NCBI GenBank assembly: GCA_009667805.1 | Contig: CM019067.1 | Span: 164,721,073 to 164,785,072 of the forward strand | DNA from: Leptobrachium leishanense | Lineage: Eukaryota > Chordata > Amphibia > Anura > Megophryidae | DNA: 64,000 nt | Direction: 5' to 3' | Part shown: piece by piece, positions 55,434 through 64,000 of the stretch | Numbering within the stretch: the first letter of the stretch is position 1 | How the letters are laid out: every line of letters begins with the position of its first letter | The notes under the pieces: model-generated | Seen by the model: the letters and a program-made list of their open reading frames with translations, nothing else | Told to the model about the DNA's origin: nothing | Database searches by the model: none | Made by a program: the position numbers and the translations under genes

Positions 55434-56235
55434 CTCCAGCGGTGACCGTCCTCCGGCTGCCGGCGGGCCTCCAGGCTCAGGCGAGCCCCCGGCTCGGTTT
55501 GGGCCTACAGGCCCAGCCGAGCCGGGGACTCGCCTAAGCCTAGAGGCCCGCCGAGCAGCCAGCGGCAGCCGGAGAAGGTCACCGCTGGAGGATCGGGGCC
55601 GAAGTTCCCAAACAAATACACCCCAAAATCGGCCCTGAGCTCCAGCGGAGACCTCCTCCGGCTGCCGCTGGCTGCTCGGCGGCCCTCTAGGCTTAGGCGA
55701 GCCCCCGGCTCGGTTTGGGCCTACAGGCCCAGCCGAGCCGGGGACTCGCCTAAGCCTAGAGGCCCGCCGAGCAGCCAGCAGCAGCCAGAGAAGGTCACCG
55801 CTGGAGGATCGGGGCCGAAGTTCCCAAACAAACACACCCCAAAATCGGCCCTGAGCTCCAGCGGAGACCTCCTCCGCTGCCGCTGGCTGCTCGGCGGCCC
55901 TCTAGGCTTAGGCGAGCCCCCGGCTCGGTTTGGGCCTACAGGCCCAGCTGAGCCGGGGACTCGCCTAAGCCTAGAGGCCCGCCGAGCAGCCAGCGGCAGC
56001 CGGAGAAGGTCACCGCTGGAGGATCGGGGCCGAAGTTCCCAAAAAATACACCCCAAAATCGGCCCTGAGCTCCAGCGGAGACCTCCTCCAGCTGCCGCTG
56101 GCTGCTCGGCGGGCCTCTAGGCTTAGGCGAGCCCCCGGCTTGGCTTGGGCCTACAGGCCCAGCCGAGCCGGGGACTCGCCTAAGCGTAGAGGCCGGCCGA
56201 GCAGCCTGCTCGGCCGGAGGAGGTCACCGCTGGAG
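55434..56235. repeat. Tandem array of about four palindromic units, ~214 bp
   Basis: Units beginning 'ctccagcgg' start at 55434, 55640, 55856 and 56070. Each unit folds on itself ('ctccagcggtgac' pairs with 'gtcaccgctggag') around 'ggcccagccgagccgggg'. CpG-rich. Shadow ORFs of about 200 residues arise from the repetition. Confidence 0.8.
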
Positions 56236-56273
56236 CTCAGGGCCGATGTTGCCTAACACATACTCACCGACAT

Positions 56274-56464
56274 CGGCCCTTAGCTCCTCCAGCGATGGCG
56301 GTCCCGCTTGCAGCATCCTCTCTCCGTTGCTCGCCGGAATGACATCACGAAAGACTTTGACCCCGGGGGTCAAAGGCTTTCGTGACGTCATCCTGGCGAG
56401 CAACGGAGAGAGAGAGGATGCTGCAAGCGGGACCGCCATCGCTGGAGGAGCTAAGGGCCGATGT
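56274..56464. repeat. 190-bp near-perfect palindrome, first copy
   Basis: 'cggcccttagctcctccagc' is repeated inverted at the right end. The centre is 'gaccccgggggtc'. The inner arms carry TGACATCA and TGACGTCA. Confidence 0.8.
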
Positions 56465-56499
56465 CGGTGAGTATGTGTGGAACCGGTGGAGGACTCGAG

Positions 56500-57140
56500 G
56501 CCGATGTAGGTGAGTATGTGCTCTACACACACACACCCTGCTTGCTCGGCCGGTATCCAAGCTTAGGCGAGCCCCCGGCTTGGCTTGGGCCTAGAGGCCC
56601 TGCCGAGCCGGGGACTCGCCTGAGCATGGAGGCCGGTCGAGTTGCATGCTCGGGCGTCCTCCAGGCTCAGGCGAGTCCCCGGCTCGGCTGGGCCTCTAGG
56701 CCCACGCCAAGCCGGGGGCTCGCCTAAGCTTGGTCGGCATCCAGGCTCAGGCGAGCCCCCGGCTTGGCTTGGGCCTAGAGGCCCAGCCGAGCCAGGGACT
56801 CACCTGAGCCTGGAGGACGGCCGAGCATGCAACTCGACCGGCCTCCATGCTCAGGCGAGTCCCCGGCTCTGCTGGGCCTCTAGGCCCAAGCCGGGGGCTC
56901 GCCTAAGCTTGGATACCGGCCGAGTAAGCAGGGTGGGTGTGGAGAGCACATACTCACCTACATTAGCCCTGAGCTCCAGCGGTGACTGTCCTCCGGCTGT
57001 CGCAATCTGCTCGGCCGGCCTCCAGGCTCAGGCGAGCCCCCGGCTTGGCTTGGGCCTACAGGCCCAGCCGAGCCGGGGGCTCGCCTAAGCCTGGAGGCCG
57101 GCCGAGCAGCCTACGACAGCCACCGCTGAGGCTCCGGGCC
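56500..57140. repeat. Further GC-rich inverted blocks of the Helitron
   Basis: Blocks of 'aggcgagcccccggcttggc' alternate with their complements. They derive from the same palindromic unit as 55434-56235 but are rearranged. Confidence 0.65.
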
Positions 57141-57175
57141 AATGTAGGGGGATGTTGCCTACACATACTCACCTA

Positions 57176-57370
57176 CATCGGCCCTTAGCTCCTCCAGCGA
57201 TGGCGGTCCCACTTCCAGCGTCCTCTCTCGCTCCGTTGTTCGCCGGAATGACGTCACGAAAGCCTTTGACCCCGGGGGTCAAAGGCTTTCGTGACGTCAT
57301 CCGGCGACCAACGGAGCGAGAGAGGACGCTGGAAGCGGGACGCGGGACCGCCATCGCTGGAGGGCCGATG
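57176..57370. repeat. 190-bp near-perfect palindrome, second copy
   Basis: It is a copy of 56274-56464, with 'gaatgacgtcacgaaagcct' and its inverse around 'gaccccgggggtc'. Both arms have a full TGACGTCA, the CREB/ATF site. Confidence 0.8.
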
Positions 57371-57375
57371 TAGGT

Positions 57376-58350
57376 GAGTATATCCGAGCGGGGGGGCCAT
57401 ATCCACGAGTGGGGGGGCATATCCACGAGCGGGGGGGCCATATCCACGAGCGGGGGGGGCGATATCCACGTGCTGGGGCGATATCCACGAGCTGGGGCAG
57501 TATCCACGAGCTGGGGCAGTATCCACGTGCTTGGGCAGTATCCACGAGCTTGGGCAGTATCCACGAGCTGGGGCAGTATCCACGTGCTGGGGCAGTATCC
57601 ACGTGCTGGGGCAGTATCCACGTGCTGGGGCAGTATCAATCCACGTGCTGGGGCAATATCCATGTGCTGGGCAGTATCCACGTGCTGGGGCAGTATCCAC
57701 GAGCTGGGGCAATATCCACGTGCTGGGGCAGTATCCACGTGCTGGGGCAGTATCCACGTGCTGGGGCAGTATCCACGTGCTGGGGCAATATCCACGTGCT
57801 GGGGCAATATCCACGTGCTGGGTCAATATCCACGTGCTGGGGCAGTATCCACGTGCTGGGGCAATATCCAGGAGCTGGGGCAGTATCCACGTGCTGGGGC
57901 AGTATCCATCCACGTGCTGGGGCAATATCCACGTGCTAGGGCAGTATCCACGAGCTGGGGCAGTATCCACGAGCTGGGGCAATATCCACGTGCTGGGGCA
58001 ATATCCACATGCTAGGGCAGTATCCACAAGCTGGGGCAATATCCACGAGCTGGGGCAGTATCCACGTGCTGCGGCAATATCCACGTGCTGGGGCAATATC
58101 CACGTGCTGGGGCAATATCCACGTGCTGGGGCAGTATCCACGTGCTGGGGCAGTATCCACGTTCTGGGGCAGTATCCACGTGCTGGGGCAGTATCCACGT
58201 GCTGGGGCAATATCCACGAGCTGGGGCAATATCCACGTGCTGGGGCAATATCCACGTGCTGGGGCAGTATCCACGTGCTGGGGCAATATCCACGAGCTGG
58301 GGCAGTATCCACGAGCTGGGGCAGTATACATGAGCAGGGGCAGTATATCC
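57376..58350. repeat. 19-bp minisatellite with E-box units, about 50 copies
   Basis: Unit 'tatccacgtgctggggcag', with variants 'cacgagc' and 'ggcaata'. CACGTG occurs in most units. The 19-bp period means all frames stay open, which produces the long repetitive ORFs here. Confidence 0.9.
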
Positions 58351-58358
58351 ACAATAGA

Positions 58359-58386
58359 CTGCCCTCTGGGCAGGCTTTACAACTAG
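58359..58386 (+). other. Helitron 3' terminal hairpin and CTAG
   Basis: CTGCCC (58359-58364), TCT loop and GGGCAG (58368-58373), nine bases, then CTAG (58383-58386). It is the termination signal for rolling-circle transposition in this class. Confidence 0.85.
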
Positions 58387-58634
58387 TACTTTATAAATAA
58401 ATAAATAAATCTGAGGATGATACAGCAGGATTAGGCAAATGTACAAACAATGGCTGCAGGATAGATTGAGGCATGAGTTAAAAATTTGTTTTTAAATGTA
58501 ATTATTGTAATAGTAACCCATTATTAGTTTATTAAGTATTTTTTTCATTACTAGATTGTAAGTTTCATATTAACCTCCATAGCTGTCTATTTATTTCCAC
58601 TTTTCATGTCCCAAAGCGCTCTATATTTTTTTGT

Positions 58635-58981
58635 TCCCCCCCCCCTAGCAGTATCCCGAGTGTAGTTCGGGGTTAAATTCCTATGTTGGAAGCGGTAACC
58701 CCGAGCAACACTCAGGATGCCACTGGATACATCAGCTGTCCCTGCGCTCCCTCGATGTCCCCAGCTGTCTCCTACGACGATCGTGACCTCATACTTCCTG
58801 GTTCCCTCCTCGCGAGAAGGGAATCCAGGAAGTAAAACGTTGCAATCACCGGAGGAGACTGCAGAGATCAGCGAGGGAGCGCAGAGAGAGGTGATGTATC
58901 CAGCCCGAGTGTGGCTCGGGGTTACCGCTTTCAGCGGTGAAATTTAACCTCGAGACACACTCGGGATAACCGTCAGGGGGG
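58635..58981. mobile_element. TTAA element, palindromic, left border eroded
   Basis: 'tatcccgagtgtagttcggg' on the left is answered by the inverse of 'gacacactcgggataac' on the right. TTAA follows at 58982-58985; the left side begins in a C-run. Same family as 60102. Confidence 0.6.
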
Positions 58982-58985
58982 TTAA

Positions 58986-60097
58986 ACTAAACTGTTTTAG
59001 CACAAGATTAAATCTCTTGTACAATGTACAGAAAGCAGACAAAACTTTGTATATCACGCATATACAAATTTTGTACTATTATTATTTTAATTTGGTCAGA
59101 AAGCTTAGTGTCAGACTGTCTAATTACATATTCATCTCTGATTGCCTTCTGTTTGAAAATGACAATATGTATTCACACTATGGGTATTAGTAGCCTTTTC
59201 ATCAGCTGCTGCGTACAAAATGTCTTTAACAGATTTGGAAAATCTAATTAGCAACTATGTGTTGTTCAGTTTGAGCAATTATTGACAATCAAAAGAAATG
59301 GTCTAAGCAAGTTGCACACACCCACACAAGTGATGTTATTAATTTTTGAATTGGCATAGCCTCCTTTTTACATGTGTAGCACAAAATATAATTGTTGAAA
59401 AACTTGTTCTGCACATGAAATACACATATCGGTTATCCTATTACACTTTTTCTTTAAAAGTGCTTCAAATGCCCTTTTGATACATCATCGCAGACATTTA
59501 ATATTAAAAAAAATAGAAGAAAGGGTATCAAAGGAATATGGAGTGCAGAGCATTGAGGGGCATATTGCTTTGTTTTTCTTTGTAGAAATGTTGTGCCTTT
59601 TAACATGAATCTTGCAGTTTCTAAGAACAAACTTTGCTAGCTCAGTGTAAATGATGTGTAAATCTTTTATGAGAATAACAGAATGTTCTGGTTTTCACGC
59701 TACTATGTTCAATGTTTTGTGTGGTTCGCTTTTTTTTTTTATACAGTCAATACAAAATTGTCACCCACACCATTAATCAAAATAATATAGGATTCCACTT
59801 TTGTGAAATAAGAAAAAAATGTACTCATACATGGTGAGTTAACCTTACGACTATTTTACCATTGTTCAAATAAAATAGCACCATGAAATTAGATCCCATG
59901 TTCTCACAGTGATGGGAGGTGACAGAATGAGTAGGGCAAATTAACCCAAATGGTAGGGTAAGCAAGAGTGCTAAAGATGTGAAAGATGAAGAAGGATATG
60001 TCATCATATTGTCTCTTATTTGAGTTACTGAATTCTTTTAAACCTAATTTCATATTTTGTGCATATTACTTTATTTTGAGTTTATGTTGTTCATTTC
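58986..60097. other. No recognisable feature
   Basis: About 1.1 kb of AT-rich, mostly unique DNA. Confidence 0.55.
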
Positions 60098-60101
60098 TTA
60101 A

Positions 60102-60725
60102 CCTCCCTGCCGGTATTCCCGAGTGTGACTCGGGGTTAAATTTCGCTACCGCGAACGGTAACTCCGAGCCACACTCGGGCTGGATGTTTACTCACCTCCT
60201 CCTGGCTCCCTCGGTGTCCCCCGCAGTGTGATCGCAGCGAGCTGCTTCCTGGAAGGCTCCCTGCGAGTCACACGATGCAGGGGGCGGGGCTAGCATAAAA
60301 GAAATCTTTTTTACAGTTTACAGCATTTTTGATTATATAGTGTAATGTTTAAGAACGGCCACTAGGTGGCAGTACAGGATAAGAAATAGACCATACATCG
60401 TCTCACCCTTGCTTGCAGACAGATTTCAGTGTTTTTTTGTTGTATTTTATTGAATATCATTTATTTGCATTATTTTGGATTATTATTTTTGGGATAATAA
60501 ATTATTATGTCGTGTTTCAAACTTTATCTATTTACTATTTATTTTTTATTTATTTATTAATTTATTTATAAAGGATTTTACCAGTAAGGACTCTTGATTG
60601 CATGGATTTCAGTGCGTGATTCCTAATTATTACAGGCTAACTATGTATAAAAACATGTTTCCTTTAAAAAAAAATTGAGACGCTTTTAGACATGAAATTT
60701 TGAAAAAATTAGACCGCCAGGGAGG
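60102..60725. mobile_element. TTAA element with CCTCCCTG ends
   Basis: TTAA at 60098-60101 and 60726-60729; ends CCTCCCTGCCGGTATT and, inverted, CCTCCCTGGCGGTCTA. Carries 'gagtgtgactcggggtt' with its inverted partner. A CTCF-type motif lies inside. AT-rich right half. Confidence 0.7.
60356..60374 (+). promoter_or_regulatory. CTCF consensus match
   Basis: CGGCCACTAGGTGGCAGTA fits the 19-base CTCF consensus YGRCCASYAGRKGGCRSYA at every position. Binding is inferred, not shown. Confidence 0.5.
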
Positions 60726-60729
60726 TTAA

Positions 60730-61119
60730 AAGTAATATATATAATAATTTTCCAAGATAAAATTATTGAAAATCTAGTAAACAAATCTGCTGGGAATGTA
60801 GACAGACAGTCTAGCAGACTCTACACTATTACTAAAAGACAAAATTTGCGGTCTTTGTTAATATTTTATTTCTTGACTAGCAGTCTAAACTTTTTATTAG
60901 TGCTTGTGCAGAATATATCTATATTAATTGATCATAAGTAATTTATAGTTCTTATTTGCCATATGCATGCATGTGCTATAGTTCAGCAGCAAAAAACCCT
61001 TATTGCCCCAATTGGTCAATATTTCCTTCTGTTCAAATGCATGTGGTCCAAAAGTTAAATTCTTGCACATTTTGGAACCAATGCACTAACATGTGATTCT
61101 TTTTTTTTAAGAACGTTAA
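60730..61119. other. No recognisable feature
   Basis: AT-rich DNA between two elements. Confidence 0.55.
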
Positions 61120-61127
61120 TTCTAGAA

Positions 61128-62738
61128 TAGGGATGAGCCGAACACCCCCGTGTTCAATTCGACTTCGAACTCGAGCAATTTCAAAAGTTCGAGTTCGAAC
61201 TCGAAAACGATCCGAACTCAATGTAAGTCAATGGGACCCGAACGTTCGATTTTTAGAGTGCCATCCAAGAGGGCATATATGCTAGATATTTGCCATAAAA
61301 GGTGTATTGGGGTCCGGATAGTGCCCTGGGGGACAGGAAACAAGGACAAAAAGTTTTTAAAAAAAGTTTTTAAAGGAACAGTGATTTTTCCATGAAATAA
61401 AGGTTAAGAATAAAAATGAAAAATTCCTTCAAATATCGTGCCTAGGAGGTCCCCATAACCTGCCTGTGAAGTGGCGGATTTGTAGGATGTATAGAAATGT
61501 TTAACAAAATAACATTTCAAATTATGGTAAATGGTTTTCCTTTAATCTATTTATAAACAACTTCTTGGGGCAGCAGCCTGTATGAAAAGAGGAGACATTT
61601 TAGGACATGCAGAACAAGTTTAGTGATTTTTTTGGCTAAATTATGGTGAAAATTATGCAGGCTTTGGATGAAAGTAGCAATAGGTGCTTTAAAATTGGGC
61701 CTTTAGTGTCGGCAACAGAGCTGTCACACCGTAACCCCTCTGTGGTATTGTGGAAGAGTGTAGGGTTGGACCCTGCGGTCAAATATTAAAATGATATGAA
61801 TCTGGTATAGGCGTCAGTGGCAGTGCACCCAAATATTGGGCCTTTGGTGCCAGCTAGTGCCTTCACACCATAACCCCTCTGTGGTATTGTGGAAGAGTGC
61901 AGTGGTGGAGGTTTTTGGAATGCAGAAAAGATCCCCGATCTATTCAGTTACGTCAGCATCAGGGGATTGATAGCTGCTGATCCTGGACGGATTCATTTTT
62001 ATAAATGTCAGCCGGTCTACAGAGTCGGTGGACAGACGCACTCTTTTCTGTGACTGTGGTATAACTCACTGATACACACTGATAACAGGCTGTGCCAAGA
62101 CAGATTCAAATTTGCTGAACTGTGGTATAACTCTCTGATACACACTGATAACAGGCTGTGCCAAGACAGATTCAAATTTGCTGAACTCTGGTAGAACTCA
62201 CTGATACACACTGTCCCTGATAGCCTGGCAGTGCCAAGACAGATTTGAATTCCCAGAAATCTACTACAACTCACTGAAACACACTGTCACGGATAGCCTG
62301 GCAGTGCCAACACAGATTCTAATTCCCAGAAATATCCTACAACGTCACTGATACACCCTGACAGAACAATCTCCTCTCCTCTCCTCTCTGATTCACTCCT
62401 GCAATCAGACACGCTGCGACTGCAGGCAGGAAAGCCTTATATAGTGTGCTGCGGGACTTAGCTCTGTGAGCCCATGATTGGGCAAAATTTGCCCAATCAG
62501 GACTCTGAGCCGTGATTGGCATAGTCTTGCACCTGTCTTGCACCTGACCTGTGGTCAGGTGCAAGGCTGTAGCCAATTACGAGCTTCAGGCCAGTGGAAA
62601 AGTGCATTGTGGTCCATTGTGGTGCAATGTGGGCGAACATGCGGCGAACACGCGGAAATGTTCGGAGTTCGACGATCAGCCGAACGGGCGATGTTCGAAT
62701 CAAACTCCGAACAGATCCGAACCGAACGCTCATCCCTA
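61128..62738 (-). mobile_element. Non-autonomous hAT, relative of the element at 42044
   Basis: Ends TAGGGATGAGCCGAAC and, inverted, TAGGGATGAGCGTTCG; perfect 8-bp duplication TTCTAGAA (61120-61127, 62739-62746). Its left part equals the 3' region of the 42-kb element inverted; its right part (62400-62738) equals the 5' end with the TATA block. No transposase. Confidence 0.9.
62040..62370. repeat. Five tandem units, about 63 bp, inside the hAT
   Basis: Units contain 'aactcactgatacacactg' and 'gtgccaagacagatt'. They take the place that the 73-bp repeats hold in the 42-kb element but differ in sequence. Confidence 0.75.
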
Positions 62739-62945
62739 TTCTAGAACCCTTTTACTACTTAGATCAATTATATTCAACCTGCAAGGTAACCCCATCTGCC
62801 CCAATATTGTGAATAGTAGATATGATGTTCCACGTGAGCAATGCTAAGGAATATAGTTTTTTCAAACAAAAGTTGTTTGCATTTGGACTCTAGAACATGC
62901 CTCTAAAAGATTTAGCACTGTGAGCATGTTGCCACTAGTGCCAAT

Positions 62946-63489
62946 TGTCATGATTCCAGCCCTGAACCCTATACATGAGCTTATCCGGGCTTGCTCTTCC
63001 TCTGGGATGCCTTACCCAGTTTTCCATCAGGTCCAGAACTTCCACCTGTCTCACAGAGCACTGACCAACTCCCTATTTAAGGGTGTGATTCCCTATAGTT
63101 AGGGCTCTGTTCTTGAGTCATCTGTGTGTTGGTTCTCTTGCTCCAACCACTATTTTCCTTGCTGATCCTGCTGACCTATCAGCTCTCCAGTGAGGTCTCT
63201 GGAGTCCTGTTTGTTAGCAGATGTCCACATAGCTGTCCTGTACCATCTAGTGCCGTACCAACTCACTGTCAGCTGTGCTGTGTTCCAAGCCCACCATGCC
63301 CCTTTGCTCCAAACTCAGCAGAAATTATCATGAAGCACTGCCCAGCTGTGTGCAGAGTCCACATCCACCAGATTCTTGTTGAGTAATAAAACATTTATTT
63401 ACGCCTGTTCCTGTGTGTCTTTGCCTGAGGGTTTTCTTGTGTCCTGCCCTGGGGTCCCACCATGGCTCATGCCAGGTGCCACCACGACA
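62946..63489 (+). mobile_element. Solo LTR, 544 bp
   Basis: Starts TGTCATGATTCC, ends CCACGACA; flanks CCAAT (62941-62945) and CCAAC (63490-63494), one mismatch. 'tatttaag' (63072) and AATAAA (63385) give plus orientation. A fragment of the same family lies at 30181. Confidence 0.6.
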
Positions 63490-63494
63490 CCAAC

Positions 63495-64000
63495 ACATTT
63501 TAAAACCAGCTGGGAACATGTCACATTTCTCCCCTTGTTGATCTAGCACTGAGAGCAGAGCTTCTGTAATTCCTATTGGCCAGCAAAGTCCAACTTCTAC
63601 CTTCCAAAAAGGGTTTTAAAATGAGGGATACATTATTAATTAATAGGGTAATTAATATATTGAGAGTATTTAAAAATATTTCTTACTGTATAAGTAATTA
63701 AAAATAGTTTCTGGCAGTGTTTTCCCAAAAATCCCTTTGTAGTGAAGGGGTTACGTAGATGTTCGAGTTGCTGCACTATGGACCTCTGGATTGTACTTTC
63801 CCCCTGGCCAACAGTTACAGTCAGCCTCTGGTAATAGCACATTATTAATAAAAGCTACACGTGCACTGTATAATGTCTATGTTGCAATTGTCAGGTCATA
63901 ATAATTATAAATTTAAATCCAATAGTATTGGATATGTAATGGTAAGAATATCCAGTAGATTTATTGATTTTGCAACATGTTGGATACCTATCTGACATGT
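63495..64000. other. No recognisable feature
   Basis: AT-rich sequence up to the window edge. Confidence 0.55.

Larger units (their letters stand above)
55241..58386 (+). mobile_element. Non-autonomous Helitron, complete termini
   Basis: The 5' end TCTATACTATAAAAGG and the 3' end hairpin CTGCCC-TCT-GGGCAG followed nine bases later by CTAG have the form of vertebrate Helitron termini. The flanks are A on the left and T on the right, the dinucleotide that Helitrons use. Inside are GC-rich palindromic units (55434-57370) and a 19-bp minisatellite. No Rep/helicase gene is present. Confidence 0.85.

Noticed and set aside
55242..56056. Arg/Pro-rich ORFs in the GC-rich region as proteins
   Set aside because: They arise from palindromic tandem units in a Helitron and read similarly on both strands.
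57254..58446. ORFs of up to 366 codons on both strands across the 19-bp minisatellite
   Set aside because: A 19-bp unit without stop codons leaves all frames open; the peptides are the same unit read in rotating frames.
1..64000. Host gene exons, tRNA or rRNA genes
   Set aside because: I found no open frame with a host-protein pattern and splice signals, and no cloverleaf or rRNA core that I could recognise by eye. A tRNAscan or protein search could still find diverged ones.

Overview
The window reads as intergenic DNA from a large, repeat-rich vertebrate genome, most likely a frog. The repeat census supports this: a Tx1/L1-like LINE, L2-like LINE tails, a CR1 element with an esterase ORF1, a Gmr1-like Ty3/gypsy element, hAT elements, TTAA-duplicating elements like those of Xenopus, PIF/Harbinger-like MITEs and a Helitron. 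I could not determine the species. I found no host exon, tRNA, rRNA or bacterial gene. Every coding stretch I can support belongs to a transposable element, and almost all are broken.

Layout. 1-12.9 kb: an LTR-like element, the 5' part of a Tx1/L1 LINE, a 5'-truncated L2 tail, a PIF/Harbinger-like MITE next to a foldback element, then unique AT-rich DNA. 12.9-21.3 kb: a minisatellite split by a 7.6 kb Gmr1-like retrotransposon (LTR-gag-PR-INT-RT-RH-LTR) with integrase ahead of reverse transcriptase. 22.7-27.7 kb: a near full-length minus-strand CR1 inside a TTAA element, with about 3.2 tandem monomers at its 5' end. 29.0-36.3 kb: a MITE, then a nest in which a 28-bp minisatellite holds a hAT element, which holds an LTR retrotransposon with identical-looking LTRs and no pol; the single ORF of that retrotransposon is built largely of tandem 9-11 residue repeats.

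37.3-40.2 kb and 51.6-52.8 kb: copies of a TTAA element made of about 13 consecutive hairpins; one copy carries a nested MITE and the other shows its empty site. 42.0-47.9 kb: a hAT element with an 8-bp target duplication, a truncated transposase and an unusual inverted 3' end. 53.5-54.4 kb: a MITE inside a MITE of the same type. 55.2-58.4 kb: a Helitron with intact termini inserted between A and T of an L2-like tail, carrying large GC-rich palindromes and a 19-bp minisatellite. 58.6-63.5 kb: two TTAA elements (one with a full match to the CTCF consensus), a short non-autonomous relative of the 42-kb hAT element, and a solo LTR.

The elements are linked by parasitism. Non-autonomous copies share ends with larger relatives in the window, and younger insertions interrupt older ones, so part of the insertion order can be read directly. 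All coordinates, target duplications and alignments were made by eye and not by computation.
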